The position numbers and the translations under genes are program-made. The notes under the pieces are model-generated. The model worked only from the letters and a program-made list of their open reading frames with translations. It made no database searches and was not told where the DNA came from. Below, piece after piece: positions 1 through 12,900 of a stretch of 64,000 bases of DNA. The first letter of the stretch is position 1, and the number at the start of each line of letters is the position of its first letter. Origin of the DNA: Siphonodentalium dalli (lineage: Eukaryota > Mollusca > Scaphopoda > Gadilida > Siphonodentaliidae); contig CP136069.1 of the NCBI GenBank assembly GCA_032622095.1, forward strand, positions 69,465,319-69,529,318, written 5' to 3'.

Positions 1-410
1 GTATTTCCCAAATGGAAATCAGCGCCATTCTGGCCTTTAGTCATTAAAACCAACGGCGGTTTGAAGAAAAGTTTCAAAATGCGGGAGATTGGCTCCAATC
101 AAATAGTGAACCCTGGGAGAGGGGACAATGGTATCTTTGCTAATAAGAAATTAAGCTTTAGCATGTGCGGTATGCACGTCGTTCCCCAATAACATGGGCG
201 ATTTTCATACCTGAATTACAGGTTGGCTGAATTACAAATTCAGAACGTGGGAGCTTGGCTCTTTTGAGAATACACCAGGGTGAATGCCCGAAAGAAAAAA
301 GAATGTAAATCCGAAACTCACGCAATTTGGGTCACAAGAGATAGCTGGGAACCGGTCCAGCAAACATAATTGATGGGATTAAAGCGGAATTTAAGGAACG
401 GTTAAGGTAT

Positions 411-1165
411 AGCCGCGTTCAAGGCGCTAAACGTTACACCGATCACACGGGTGATGTGAGCCAACTGGTTTCGATGACCGGTGCCATGCTCGCTCGATGG
501 AGCTTGAATACTCGGTACTTGCATGATTGTTTGGCAACATTTGCATAAGGTGGCTCTAGAAATAAAACCCCAAACGCTAAGCAAACGAAATAACGTTCTT
601 TCCAATCGAGATACCACCGCGAGTGTATCGATTAAGCCGCTGCTTCGATTCGGACAACTGGTCCTTGTCGAATTATGTTTTTGAACATTAAATGTGGAAA
701 TTTGCCGACGGAACGGCTAAAGGTCGTGGAAGACCGAATGGAGTGTTTCGCAGCCGCGTTTAATGCGCTAAAAGTTACACAGATCACACAGGTGATGTTA
801 TTTCGGTTCGTTTAATAAAACGGACTTTTTTAGCCAACTGGTTTCGATGGCCTGTTCCATAGTTGCTCAATTGAGCTTGAATACTCGGTAATTGCATGAT
901 TGTTTGGCAAAAAGAGCACTCTGGAAGGCTCACTTCACGATATAGCTGGAAGCTAATAGTTGCTTGGTTGAGCTTGAATACTCGGTACTTGCATGATTGT
1001 TTGGCAACATTTGCAAAAGGTGGCGCTGGAAATAAAAGGCCAACGCTAAGCAAATGAAATAGCGTTCTTTCCAATCGAGATACCACGAGAGTATCGATTA
1101 AGCCGTTGCTTCGGACAACTGGTCCCTGTCGAATTATGTTTTTGAACATTAAATGTGGAATAGGG
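411..1165. repeat. Two diverged direct copies of a dispersed repeat
   Basis: About 411-699 and 751-1160 share sequence starting near GCCGCGTT and ending near GAACATTAAATGTGGAA. The second copy carries an internal duplication (about 840-905 and 960-1015 both hold GAGCTTGAATACTCGGTA). Both give similar minus-strand ORFs, but these look like translated repeat. 1-410 shows nothing recognisable; neither does 1166-1630. Confidence 0.6.
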
Positions 1166-1634
1166 TTAACACAACGTCGATAGACTTGAGACAAATTGTA
1201 ACAAAAAGCTATGCAGCTTCAATAATTATAGTTGTAACCCAAGTTAATTGCTTGGAAGGGAGAACAATTGGCTTGTTTCGCTTTCCAAATGTCGACATAT
1301 AGTCCGGAAATCCGGGAAATGTTTTAAACGTAAAGGGTTCCGGAAGAAATATACTTCCGGTGGAAACGCAAGGCACGTGAACCTCACGCAATAACGTGAT
1401 TCCGAATATACCCCGCAATGTTATTGTAGACATGCGAGGATTTTTTCTTATAACATGTTTTATGTTGTAGATCTGATATATCAAACAGAAGGCGCACCAG
1501 ACTTACGGACACATTATAGGCTGTGTGCGGACGGGATTTTCGTTAGAAATCCAAGGCGGTAGCATGGCGCCAAGATACTGTGTGTGCAGGAGACACGCAT
1601 CCACCTGAATCATACTTTGGGACTTACTGTTTAG

Positions 1635-2453
1635 CAGCCAGCGGCTATCTGCTACAAATGTGTTGTCTTTGTATTTGTACTTAGTCTAGAGCAGACTATT
1701 TGTTTTGGACGTTTCGCAGTATAGTACAAAACTTTTGTCTGAAGCGTAACGTATGAGTACAACTGAGTCGTTGTCATTGTGGATCTCATGCTAAAGGCAT
1801 GTGGTTAGTGTTAATGAGTGATTGAGTGTAAGCCGTGGTCGGGCTTACCGGGTGAGCTAATGTTCTGGTCACTTTAGCCGATCTGGTCTCGCAAGGTGCA
1901 CGTATCAAATTTTAATTTAAATTAAAAGAACATGTGGATATTTAAAATAAATGGAGCTCACGTATGGTGTAGATTTTTTTCTGAATTTTGGAATTCAGTG
2001 CTTTGCTGGAATCAAATTATTACGAATTGGAAATAATCGCGTAGGATTCATATTGATCATGTTTATATATGCATATAATGCATATGTTTGGTTTTCTGCA
2101 TGTATGCAGGCAAGAGTATTCAAAGCTTTCAGAGTTGTTTTCTCCACACAGTGGTTTTATCTCTGTTTTAATGCCTGAATGCCTTCTGTAAACGGCTGTC
2201 AGTTCAATCAAGTTGTTTGAAAATCTTGGTTTGAGAAGATATTTACCAACTGTATGAGTATACTGCATTAGCATATAAGACAGTATGAAGTTACTAGCCA
2301 TGCTATTGGCACGGAAATTAAAACGTTTTCTGCTTCCAAATGTTTCTGACGGCCGTTGCTGGAATGTCTGTTTTTCACCTTGTCACCAATAAAGCCAGCG
2401 GCTATCTGCTACAAATGTGTTGTCTTTGTATTTGTACTTAGTCTAGAGCAGAC
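1635..2453. repeat. 61-bp direct repeats about 0.76 kb apart
   Basis: An identical stretch from AGCCAGCGGCTATCTGCTAC to AGAGCAGAC lies at about 1635-1695 and 2393-2453. The 0.7 kb between them has no recognised gene. The direct repeats could be very short long-terminal-repeat remnants or the product of a segmental duplication. 2454-3350 shows nothing beyond AT-rich sequence. Confidence 0.55.
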
Positions 2454-3354
2454 GTGGTAATTCAGTCTTGAAAATACATTAGATCACAATGCTTACATAA
2501 TTTTAAAAAGTACAAACACAATTGAGCTCTCAAATTGAGCTCAGTTTTTTCCGTCATTGCACTTGTAAGGTAAACATAAACAACACCACGTGGTCATAAA
2601 TTGAATTAATTCTATCGCGTATACCTGGTAATATGTAAATTGAAAATTACATATATATCGTGAGACATTCTGTGCCAGAAAATATTAACTAATAAGTAAT
2701 ATAGGACCACTTACATTAAAAATAAAACATACTAGTGATGGGTGATGGAATATATTAACAGAACACAATGTCCTAAATCTGTTGAGTAAGGGCGCATTCG
2801 ATTGTTTATGGGTGACTTTGGGTGTACTCGATTGTTGGCATAGAAGCCGAACATTGTTGATTACACTTCGGCTTTCTGTTTAAATGTAAACAAATCATAG
2901 TTAATCCTAATAAACCAGAATATTCTATGCTTAATTTATCATGAAAGTTAAGATTATTATACATAATTATGACCATAAGATGTCACTCATTCCAACATAT
3001 ATAGACTCATGCATTGATTTGCTGGGTAAAATCAAGTAAAATAGATGACAATTCCTGCCACCAGGTTTGGGCGTAAAGCCTGTTATAAGAATGGTATCCA
3101 GAGAGTATCGGACTTAAACTAGCATCTCACAATCCCAATATGCTAGCTGGTTTATGTCTGAGCAGACTTGGACTAACAGAAACTATAACGAATGCTAAAT
3201 AAGCAAAACTATGACAAATTAGCCACTATTACTAAGTATATATATAATTTTGAATCACTTGTCCATACATTACTGAGTTAACGTTCCAACATGACATCCA
3301 GTCAAACAACAGGTCAATCAGTGCCCATTTATGTTGTTGAGTGGAGCACACACT

Positions 3355-3599
3355 TTTAACACTTTCATGATGTAGCATTAAAGATCCTGTGCCAGTGCAT
3401 TCTCTTATATATGCAAGTCTCCCATAGGGAGCCACGCATATAGAAGAGAATGCACTGGCTTACAAGGTTAAGGTAAGTATTGTTAGGCCAATGGATATCT
3501 TATATAAACGAGGCTCCCTATGGGAGACTCGCATAAAATAATACATTAGCGCAATGTTTTCGCAAAATTTCGGGAAGCTCCAGTCATGGAAGGGTTAAT
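3355..3599. mobile_element. Nested-hairpin MITE, TTAACCCTTTCATGAC family, copy 1
   Basis: Two imperfect hairpins (3391-3469 and 3486-3555) share arms around GTGCATTCTCTTATATATGC. The ends resemble TTAACCCTTTCATGAC inverted (GTCATGGAAGGGTTAA at the right). Same family as 10519-10781 and 47178-47447, in the opposite orientation to both. Non-autonomous; no protein expected. Confidence 0.7.
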
Positions 3600-3800
3600 A
3601 ATTCTCCCAGACAAGCATTCATGATCATTTCCACAATTGATAATTTTTGTCTTGTTTTATTTCATATTTCCAATGCTTAGTTTTGTTATCTTTTGTTAAT
3701 TTTGCTATCCAGCAGTCATAGTTTTGCAAAATGGACCAATTAACTAAGAAATTGCCCGACATTTGACTAATAGAATCTACTGGAAAACTATGGTACTCAC

Positions 3801-3907
3801 ACATTCTGTTCTCCGATCTCACTGCCGATTTGTTGACTCATGTTCTTGAGAACACCAACACTAGAGCCAATCATATCAAGCTGATCGTCCTGTGCACCAA
3901 TCAGAAG
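3801..3907 (-). CDS. STX6: STX6 exon 6 (start of SNARE motif)
   Basis: 107 nt entering in phase 0 and leaving in phase 2 at GT/GTGAGT. Encodes [20 protein letters not shown] followed by [15 protein letters not shown]. This is the N-terminal half of the Qc-SNARE helix; the Q of GEQN aligns with the zero-layer glutamine. The next exon (MLEDF... in vertebrates) was not found between 1 and 3800. Confidence 0.95.
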
Positions 3908-6900
3908 CTAGGAAGAAGTAACATAAATTATATTTAGACCAAAGCCAATCATAGATAGTTTCATAGATTCAATCATACAAAACCCTATGCGCACTGATCA
4001 GAAGCTAAGAATAACAAGCCTGTAAATAGTGTGTCTGTCATTTGCAGAATGAGGTCCACAGAGGGTAGTGACGCTATCCCGCAAAGTGGGGTAGCATTAC
4101 CAAATTCACCCTCTGGGAACCTCATTCTGCTTAGACCTCAACTGCTATGGGAGACCAAGAAATTAGGGGATAAAGAAACTTCCCTGAAGGGAAAAAGTAC
4201 TAAAAACAATGTTAATTTGAGACTATAGATACTTCCCCGAAGATGAGGCCTAAGCAGAATGAGGTCCCCAGAGGGTGACCACTGTGTGGGATAGTATCAC
4301 TAAATTCACCCTCTGGGGACCTCATTCTGCAAACGACAGACACATTATTTGCAGGCTTCAAGAAGAAATAAAACTGGCCATCGTAATTCTGTCAAATGCC
4401 ATGCATTAACCCTTTGAGTGCCAGGGGCTGATCTCATCGGCCCTAATTTATGGTCTGTCAAGTGCCCTGAAAAAATATTAAAATTGTAAAAAATAAGAAC
4501 AAATGATGAAAAATTGTTAGGCCAATGCATTCTCTTATATATGCGAGGCGACCTATGGTCGACTCGCATATATAAGAGAATGCATTAGCACAGGGTATAT
4601 GGGTTGATACAAAAATCGGACCTGGCACTCAAAGGGTTAAACATAACACAAGTCTCGATTTATTTTGAGGCAGGCAACTTCCATTGAATCTCATTTTAAA
4701 AGAATTGGTTCAGCACTTATGCAGCCCTGGGAATTGGCATCGGCAACCGAGACAATTAAATAAATTTGCATCACATTTTTTTAGCCGAGGCAAATAAATG
4801 AAGCCATGTTCAATTAGGAAGTCAAATGGACATTTGTTGAAGCGCTAGCAATGCCGTGATCCATTTCATTACATGATCCTACCCTTATTCCATTCAATAA
4901 ACCCATTCTATAAATTGTGATATTAAATGTTCGTTTAATAACAGGAAATAGTGCCAAGTGACCTTTGACTGTTTACATTACGTATTCTACATCTCAAAAT
5001 ACTATGGCTTCCAATATTTTTTCAACAAACTATAATGAATGAAGAGTTTGAAAAGTTATTAAATATTAAATATATGCCATTAAATATGCCAAAGAGTCTT
5101 TATTTATCTGGGACTATTTCTTTACGTGGGCAAACAATGCAGTTACGTGAAACGTCATCGCATGCCTTATAAAAGCCGATGTTAGTTTCGCGTCCAATTT
5201 GTTGATTTAAGTATGTTTTGTCTAGGTTTTGGATCATGTAATAAACAGAATCTACAACTCGTCCCCAGTTTATAGTGGAATTTACAAAATTCATCCAGTA
5301 AATTATGTCTTTACCTCGCCAAAGGCTCAGTCCAGATATAATTTACTGGACTTTGTAAATTCCCCTATAAACTGGGGACTCATTGTAGATCCTCTATTTA
5401 CGCTCACATTTTGTATTAATTCCATACGGCACATGTCCACAAAATCATTTTACTCGTGACTTGCACACATTGACTCACTCAGCTTGTGCGGTCAATATAA
5501 AATCTAACATGGTAATTCATCTCCAAGTAACCAGTTACGGTTGACAGAGCAAGCTGCACCAACTTGAAAGATGGTCATTATGCCACTTGCATGCGCATGA
5601 CATACCAAAAAATCTCACAACAACATTTTTTGAAATGCCGCTTCACTTATCAGAATCGAGTAATTGCCCAAAAATAATGCTAATCGCAGTCAACTATAGT
5701 ATAAAATTGACCAAAACCTGTTATTTATCAACATTTTGTTCAACTAAATTTTGCCGGTTTGTCAAATATCTGACACAAAATAGCCACTTGATTTTAGAGT
5801 TATCCGTCATCATCCGCAATATGGTCCGAGATGGTCTTCTCGGCCACTTAATATTATCGGTGGTGAAAAATAATTGATTTAAAAAATCGATATCTGATCA
5901 CTATGAGCTTTGATGGGTGGGTTCCTCGACTCGAATAAAATATATTTACCCCCGAAGCCAAGGAAATAGTAATTTTCGAGTGTTAATTCAGATTATGCAT
6001 CTTTAACATCACTAGTTCACAACAAATGAAGAATAGATCATTCCAATGTTTATTTTTTTAACCAAATGGGAGAACACATTCAGGAATCCGAGGGTTGAAT
6101 TCTTACCTGCTGTTGCTGCATGGAGTCGTCGACATATCTCTGATTACTGCTGTCAATTTCATTGTCGAGCCTCGAGTATCGGTCCATTGGACGGGACGGA
6201 CCATTCCTAATTGCAACTGAGGTCTGAAATTAATAAGTGGAAGAATAATTTGACTGTTTTATACAGCACATGGCCCAATACTTGGTTTAAGATTCCTTCC
6301 CAGGAGACGAGTGCATAGTTTTCAAGATTCCAGTACTCAGAGCATTAGTTTTTACCTTGGAGATATTTCGTTCAACTCTCTGAACCAAACTGAGTCATAC
6401 CAAGTATTTTAGAACTAATTCTAAAGGTCTCTAACCACATATCCCTCAAATAAAGATAGTTTTCTTAAGAGGGTGGCTTTTTCGGAACAAAACAAAAATT
6501 TGAACTTAAGTAAAAATCAGAATTAGAATGGTAAAAAGTTTTTCTGAGTCAAGAAAGGGGAATAATTCTGTGAACAATTATTTTTTTCTGTCGTCCATAT
6601 ACATGTTACACATTAGCAATATATGGGTAACTAAATAATAAAGTTTCAATTCTCTACATTTGAAACTGTGGGAGGAGTTGATTACACAATGAAGGTACCT
6701 AAAATCAAATGTTCAAAAATGTTCTATGTCAAGTAAGGGGAATAACTTGGTGAAAAACAGTATTTTCCGTAAACAAAATACATGTTGCATATCAGCAATA
6801 TATTGGTAACAATATCGTAAAGTTTCAATTCTCTACATTCGAAACTGTGGGAGGAGTTGATTACACAATGAAGGTACCCATGTGTGATGGACACACAAAT

Positions 6901-9900
6901 GGACAAAATTTGTCTTAGTCGAGATAGGGGAATAACTCGATGAAAAACAAAACAATACGCCGTCCATGTACATGTTGGACATTAGCAATATATTGGTAAC
7001 AATATCATAACTGTGGGAGGAGTTAATTACACAATGAAAGTACCCATAATGAACGACGGACACACGAATGGATGGACGGATTTCATTTCTATAATTAATT
7101 TTTCGGGGGACAATGAAGCTGCATTTATATCTTCATAACTAATGGATTCTCCAACATGCTAGAATATTTAATACAGTAAATGTATTAGCATTAAATCATA
7201 TTATGCAGACTTCTTTCGAAATAAACTTCCTGCTATTCCTGACATGAAAAGGTATGGTATATATTTTGTTACCTGTTTGGCAGAGCCATTTTCCAGTTTT
7301 CTTCGAGGATTTGCCAGGTGATCCTTCAATTCCTGAAAAAAGAATGATATTAATTATTATTATTAAAATATTTATAGCTAAAAATAAATATTGCAATTAC
7401 TAGTAGGCTGTTTGTACACATGTAGCTTAGTGACATTATTCATTCAATTCTTTATTGGATATAAGCCAAGAAGCGTGATCCATAACATAAACATAACATA
7501 TTGAATATGACATTGACAATGCATAACTATAATCGATATAATGTTAACTGTAACACCTATAATAATTTGTGTGTCATCAAAATGCAAATTGTCAAATGCC
7601 TTGTTTTAATACATTATAAATTAATGTAATTAATTAATTTGTCAGAATTGTTTTCAGGATGAGAATAGAGGATTTTATAGATATGTATGTATATATCCTA
7701 AAAACAATACTATTTCAAGTAACTGGTGATAGTTATTGTGTGGCTTGTCATTTTTTCAACGCTTCTTTTATGAAGCTACATATTTGTTTTGCACACATAA
7801 ATGTTGATGGATTCAGAATAGTCTTTACATTGTTCATAAATTGACCAATCTGAAAAATATTGTACCTTTTTCTTATATCATCATATACATGTAGTTCACA
7901 ATTAAAGAGGAAATGAGTTTCATCTTCGACTTTGTCCAAACAATGTGAACAAAACCTTTCAGATGCATCTTTTGGCTTAGGTTTTGTATATCTCAAAGTT
8001 TCAATATTAAGTGTGTGTGCACTTATTCTGAGTTTAGTTAGTTCTTTTCTGAGATCCTTTGGTAAATTAAAGTGAAGATAGTCCCTAAATTTTGATCCTA
8101 TTACAATTTTACTATAGAATCTCAATTTTCCATCATTTGATACCTTCATTCTGTTATATTCGTTCAATATCTTTTTGTTGTAAGTGTTCACAACTATATC
8201 TTTGAATTGTGATTCATCAAGAGTATCTATTTTAATTTTAACAAATTTAGCAATTTTCACCATATTATTAGACCATGACATATCTGATTTTACACCATTC
8301 AGTATCCTATCTTCTTCAAAGGCTGAGATCAAAAGTTTATGCTGTTTATTATTGTCTTTTCTACTTGTGAGATCCATCAACCTTTTATGGAATTTAAACA
8401 ACCCTTAAAAAATCTGCAAGCATACCGGTATTGCCTCCACTTCTGAATAAACTGCTATGTTTGTTGATCTTCTGTTTACTCCAAGTATATCTTTCAATAT
8501 TGATGTATATGTTTTGTCTGCACATGATTTAAATAGGTTATCTATTGAGTTAAAGTTGATTTTTAAGTCAGAAATCCATATTTCTGATCCATATGTGAGG
8601 ATAGGAAGTATCATTGAGTTAACTAAGTGCATCCAGTTTTTAACAGATAAATTTGGGAGTTCCTTCAAGTTACTCTTCAGTGCATAGTATGCTTTCCTGG
8701 CTTTATCTGATAAATTTGATGCTGCCAAAACAAATTTTCCACTTTTGTGAAAAGTTATTCCAAAGTATTTATAGTCATCCACAGTTTCTAATGTAAGAGG
8801 GCCATAATAAAATGTTGGATAATTAACATTTGAATTTTCATTTCCGGAGAAGATGACTGTTTTTGATTTGTTAGGGTTAACAGCTAATCGCCAATCCATA
8901 CAAAATTTTTGAAGTGAGTCAAGGCATGCTTGTAGACCTTGTGGGGATTCCGAAATTAGGACTAAATCATCAGCAAACAAAAGATGGTTAAATTTAACTG
9001 AATTGAGTGAAACTGGTTCAGAATGACCTTTGTCTAAGTAATCTTTTATATCATCTATGACTGAACAACTGTAACTATAATAAAGAGGTCTGACAATATG
9101 GTGTCGGACATTGGCAGAATGAGGTCCACAGAGGGGAAATTTAGTGACGCTAACCCACATAGCAGGCTAGCATCACCCAATTCATCCCCTGGAGACCTCA
9201 TTCTGCATGGCCTCATGATCCTCATCTGCTATGGGAGACATAGACACAGATGTAAGTTCCCAGATGGTGATGTGCACACATTGCGCACCTCAATTATGAA
9301 TTGTGTCATCTGCCAATTTGGGGAATCAGAGAAACTAAACTAAAAAAGAAACTTTCAAAGAAACTATAAAACTTGTTAATCTGATAATAAAGATACTTTC
9401 CAGAGAAGATGAGGCCTAAGCAGAATGAGGTCCCCAGAGCTGTGTGGGGTAGAGTCACTAAATTCACATTCAGGGGACCTCATTCTGCATATGTCCAGAA
9501 CCATATTTTCAGGCCTGATAAGAAATCTATCAAATATTTGTTCTTGATCGCGCTTCATTGAATTAAATACTAAGACAAGTGAAGCCTAAAATGTGAGTAC
9601 TTTTTAAACTCTTTCAATTTTTTTCAGTGAAATATTCCGAAGAGATTTGTAAAACTTAACAATTTGCAACGATTACATCTTTTTCTCGAGCAGTGCTTAT
9701 GTCACATTTCTCCAGAATCATGTTAGCATTACATGTATTCATGGGTATGTACCCCTACAGAAAATTATTGTGAATTGCCTGTTGCTGAACATTTACGGTT
9801 AAAAATTTACTGAAATTTTGGGTGTCTTGGCTTTTCAATACGGTATTTTTTCATTCAATAGTGAAAAGAGCTTACACTAACTCATGTAATCATTGCTATT

Positions 9901-12900
9901 GGGGCGTTTTGAAACAATTATTCAAAATATTACTGAAAATCAATTGAAAAGGTTTTTAAATTACATTGGAAAGTTCTACATTTTATATCTTACATATTCC
10001 CTTTCCCTGTACCCAATCTGAAAATTTGGGTGAGGGGAAAGGGACCATAAAAGGAACCCACTGCCCCTATAGTGGAAACATTGCATACATGTACTGTAGG
10101 TGTTCACAATTTGGGCTTAAATAATCAATATGTGCAGTTGTTCTGGTTGGTTGATAGGTACAGACCCCCCCCCCCAGCGATAATAGGGGTCCATTCCCAT
10201 AACCCTCCAGCAGATACACTGGCTATACTGTATCTTTATTTTGGGCTATATTGTACATTTATTTTTTTCCATTCTGAGCCTTCATTTGGGCTATACTCCA
10301 TCTTTATTTTGGTCATATATAAAATTCACATTAGGAATACAGCAGCTGTACCTTTATTTTGGTCTTGGTTGAATCGATGAAACATCTCCGCTCAAGTAGA
10401 TCATGATCTTCAATTTTAAACTTCCTTGGATTTTTCTCAACAATTGGTAGTTTCAGTTAAAGAGAAAATACTTCCAGTGGTACAACATCAGTAACATTAA
10501 CATGAAACCTAACCAACCTTAACCCTTTCATGACTGGAGTTTCCTGATTTTTTGCGAAATCTATGTGCCAATGCATTCTCTTATATATGCGAGTTGCCCA
10601 TAGGGCGCATCGCATATATAAGAGAATGCATTGGCCTAACAATATTTACCTTGATCTTATAAGCCAGTGCATTCTCTTATATATTCGAGGCTCCGTATGG
10701 GAGACTCGCATATATAAGAGAATGTGCTGGCACAGGATCTTTAATGCTGCACCAGCCCAGCTCCCGTCATGAAAGGGTTAATGCAGTGAACAAATTTAGG
10801 AACTTGTTGTGAATATATGTTTATCAGAGGGTGTCACCCCATTTTCAGGTACATACTATTATTATATGACTATCGTTTTTCTTTCCCCAATACCGCTATT
10901 GTATAGCGATCATTTCCTGACCATCGGATCAGCTACAGTTTGATCCGATGTCATACCACCCTTCTCTATCTAGCATACTGCGCATGTCCGTAAAAATTCT
11001 TGTTACTAGTGGCCTACATGTGGTTTCATTTCATAATTAATTGTGCTTTTTAAATAAAAATCATGACATTTAATAAACCTGTTATCGCTGCAATGAATTG
11101 ATCTGGGCTTCGCATCACGTCTCGTTGAAGCAGTCAGATCGCTGGATCAAACTCGATGCCTGCAGTGGCTCGTTTGATCCAGTGATCTGACCTCTTCAAC
11201 TCGAACATGATACTTCGCCCAGATCAATTCACTGCGGCGATAACATGTATGTATCATTCAGGTGACTGTTAAGATAAACTTTGTATACCCTTTAACGGGC
11301 CCTGTTAGCTGGTACTTGGGATTCAAATGCCCAAATTTAAAGTTTTTAAATGGAATTCAAGATTGGGCAAAAAGGTTGGTATGCAGCTTTTATAGCACTT
11401 AATTATTGTGCCCATGATTACTCTCTATATAACTTACTTTGCATCAACTTTTCTGTCGTAGACACTTTGGAGTTAATGTGTACCATTCTTACTGGCATAA
11501 AATAAGAACTATGCTGAGCATAGCTACCGGTACCATGGCACAATGTATTTTCGTACCATAATTGTCTATGTTAGCGTTCAGCCTTACACTCAACTGTAGG
11601 TATAAATTTGTAATGTTACATTTATCTAAATTGGAAGTTCTTATGATATTAAATCAATATGAGGAAAATTGTTGCATTTCAATCAAACGTAGCTTGCTAG
11701 TGTTATTTGAATTTATATGATACTTATTAATGGGAATACATGTATCATAGGACTAGTGGCTTAGAAACAGACTGACGACATGACGTATAAGTAATGGCTT
11801 AGAAACAGACTGACGACATGACGTATAAGTATGCATCACTAACCGTGTGACACACATTCGTTATAGAGCCGTTTTTGGGTCACTTGGTGAGGATACACAT
11901 TAAAAGTAAACAGCGGAGTAGCTGAATTCAAAAGGCTCGTAAAAAAAAATGGTATTCTAGCTACTATGGGTGTATTCTATGTGTTATATCTATCATATGA
12001 AAAACATTCACTGAATTCATGGAACAAATGAAAAATATTATTTATGGCATATATAAAATACCCCCATAGTAGCCAAGATTAAAAAAAATTCACCATTCAT
12101 GGTGTTGTGGTTTTAACCGCTCACCAAAAGGCTTGTGGTTAAAACTACAATTTCTCATTCTGGTAAAACAAAAACATAATGAGACAGTTCATAATGCAAT
12201 AATGCATTCCAATATTTATTACATGCATGTTCCTAGAATTACAGTGCTCTTGCAGTGTCGTATTTACAAATCTGTATGACACACGTAAGTAATACACATT
12301 CCGTTGACATCACACAACGTAAATGACGTTTGACTCGACCATAAAATAATCGCATGATCACACATGACAGAACAATTCCAGCCCTGTCTGTTTCTGAATA
12401 AACCTTGTAATTCTTTATTTTTCAATGAATTGATTCTATGACGGCCCTAAACGGGTGGTGTGAAATAAACACAGAATGACATGCATTTCTTCTATCCTTC
12501 CGTGTTAGCACTTGTGCCCCTCGACAAACCTGTTGACACACTTGTATTGTTCTGGGTATACCAGTATATACATGTATACCATACACATATATGCTGGTTA
12601 TGGCAATCAAATGGTTACTTTATGCAATTTTGGAGGACAACATTCAAGTTTTTAAAGGATATCAATTGTCTCTTCCAAATCTTCAAGGTCCCATTCTATA
12701 CTGCGAATACTGTTTCTTAGTTCGTTGGTCGTCCAATCATATTCCTCTCGGGATACAGAGGATGGATCATCAGCCAGTTCACACCATCGAGTATAGAGTC
12801 TGTTGGCAGTTTGTATGGCTTTTTGAACTTCTCTGCAAACAGATAACAAATTGTGTCAAAATGGGACAAGAATTTTTCTATCCAGAATTTAATATTTTGT

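Larger units (their letters stand above)
10447..12662 (-). other. STX6: U12-type AT-AC intron (STX6 intron 2)
   Basis: Seen on the minus strand: donor ATATCCTTT at 12662-12654, a perfect U12 AT-type donor. The branch-like sequence TCTTTAACT has its adenosine near 10457, about 10 nt before the intron end. The acceptor is CTAC at 10450-10447, so the intron ends AC. Joining G (12663) to CA (10446-10445) restores codon GCA and gives [13 protein letters not shown], the spacing expected for syntaxin-6. No GT-AG pair near either boundary keeps the conserved residues. Length 2216 bp. A hairpin element (10519-10781) lies 72 bp upstream of the acceptor. Confidence 0.9.

Noticed and set aside
402-1194. 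Minus-strand ORFs of 71 and 136 codons sharing VSRLERTLF
   Set aside because: They are two copies of one DNA repeat; similarity follows the DNA, includes internal duplication, and shows no protein domain or splice structure.
1-3800. Missing last STX6 exon(s) (rest of SNARE motif and tail anchor)
   Set aside because: Reverse-strand reading found no match to the expected M-L-x-D-F or R-R/K-Q-W-C motifs or a hydrophobic tail with an acceptor. Probably left of the window.
9098-9160. LINE frame upstream of 9085 ([18 protein letters not shown])
   Set aside because: These codons come from the MITE inserted or joined at the LINE's 5' edge, not from the reverse transcriptase.
7659-9343. Plus-strand ORFs over the LINE (61-81 codons)
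   Set aside because: Shadows of the minus-strand reverse transcriptase frame and of the MITE.
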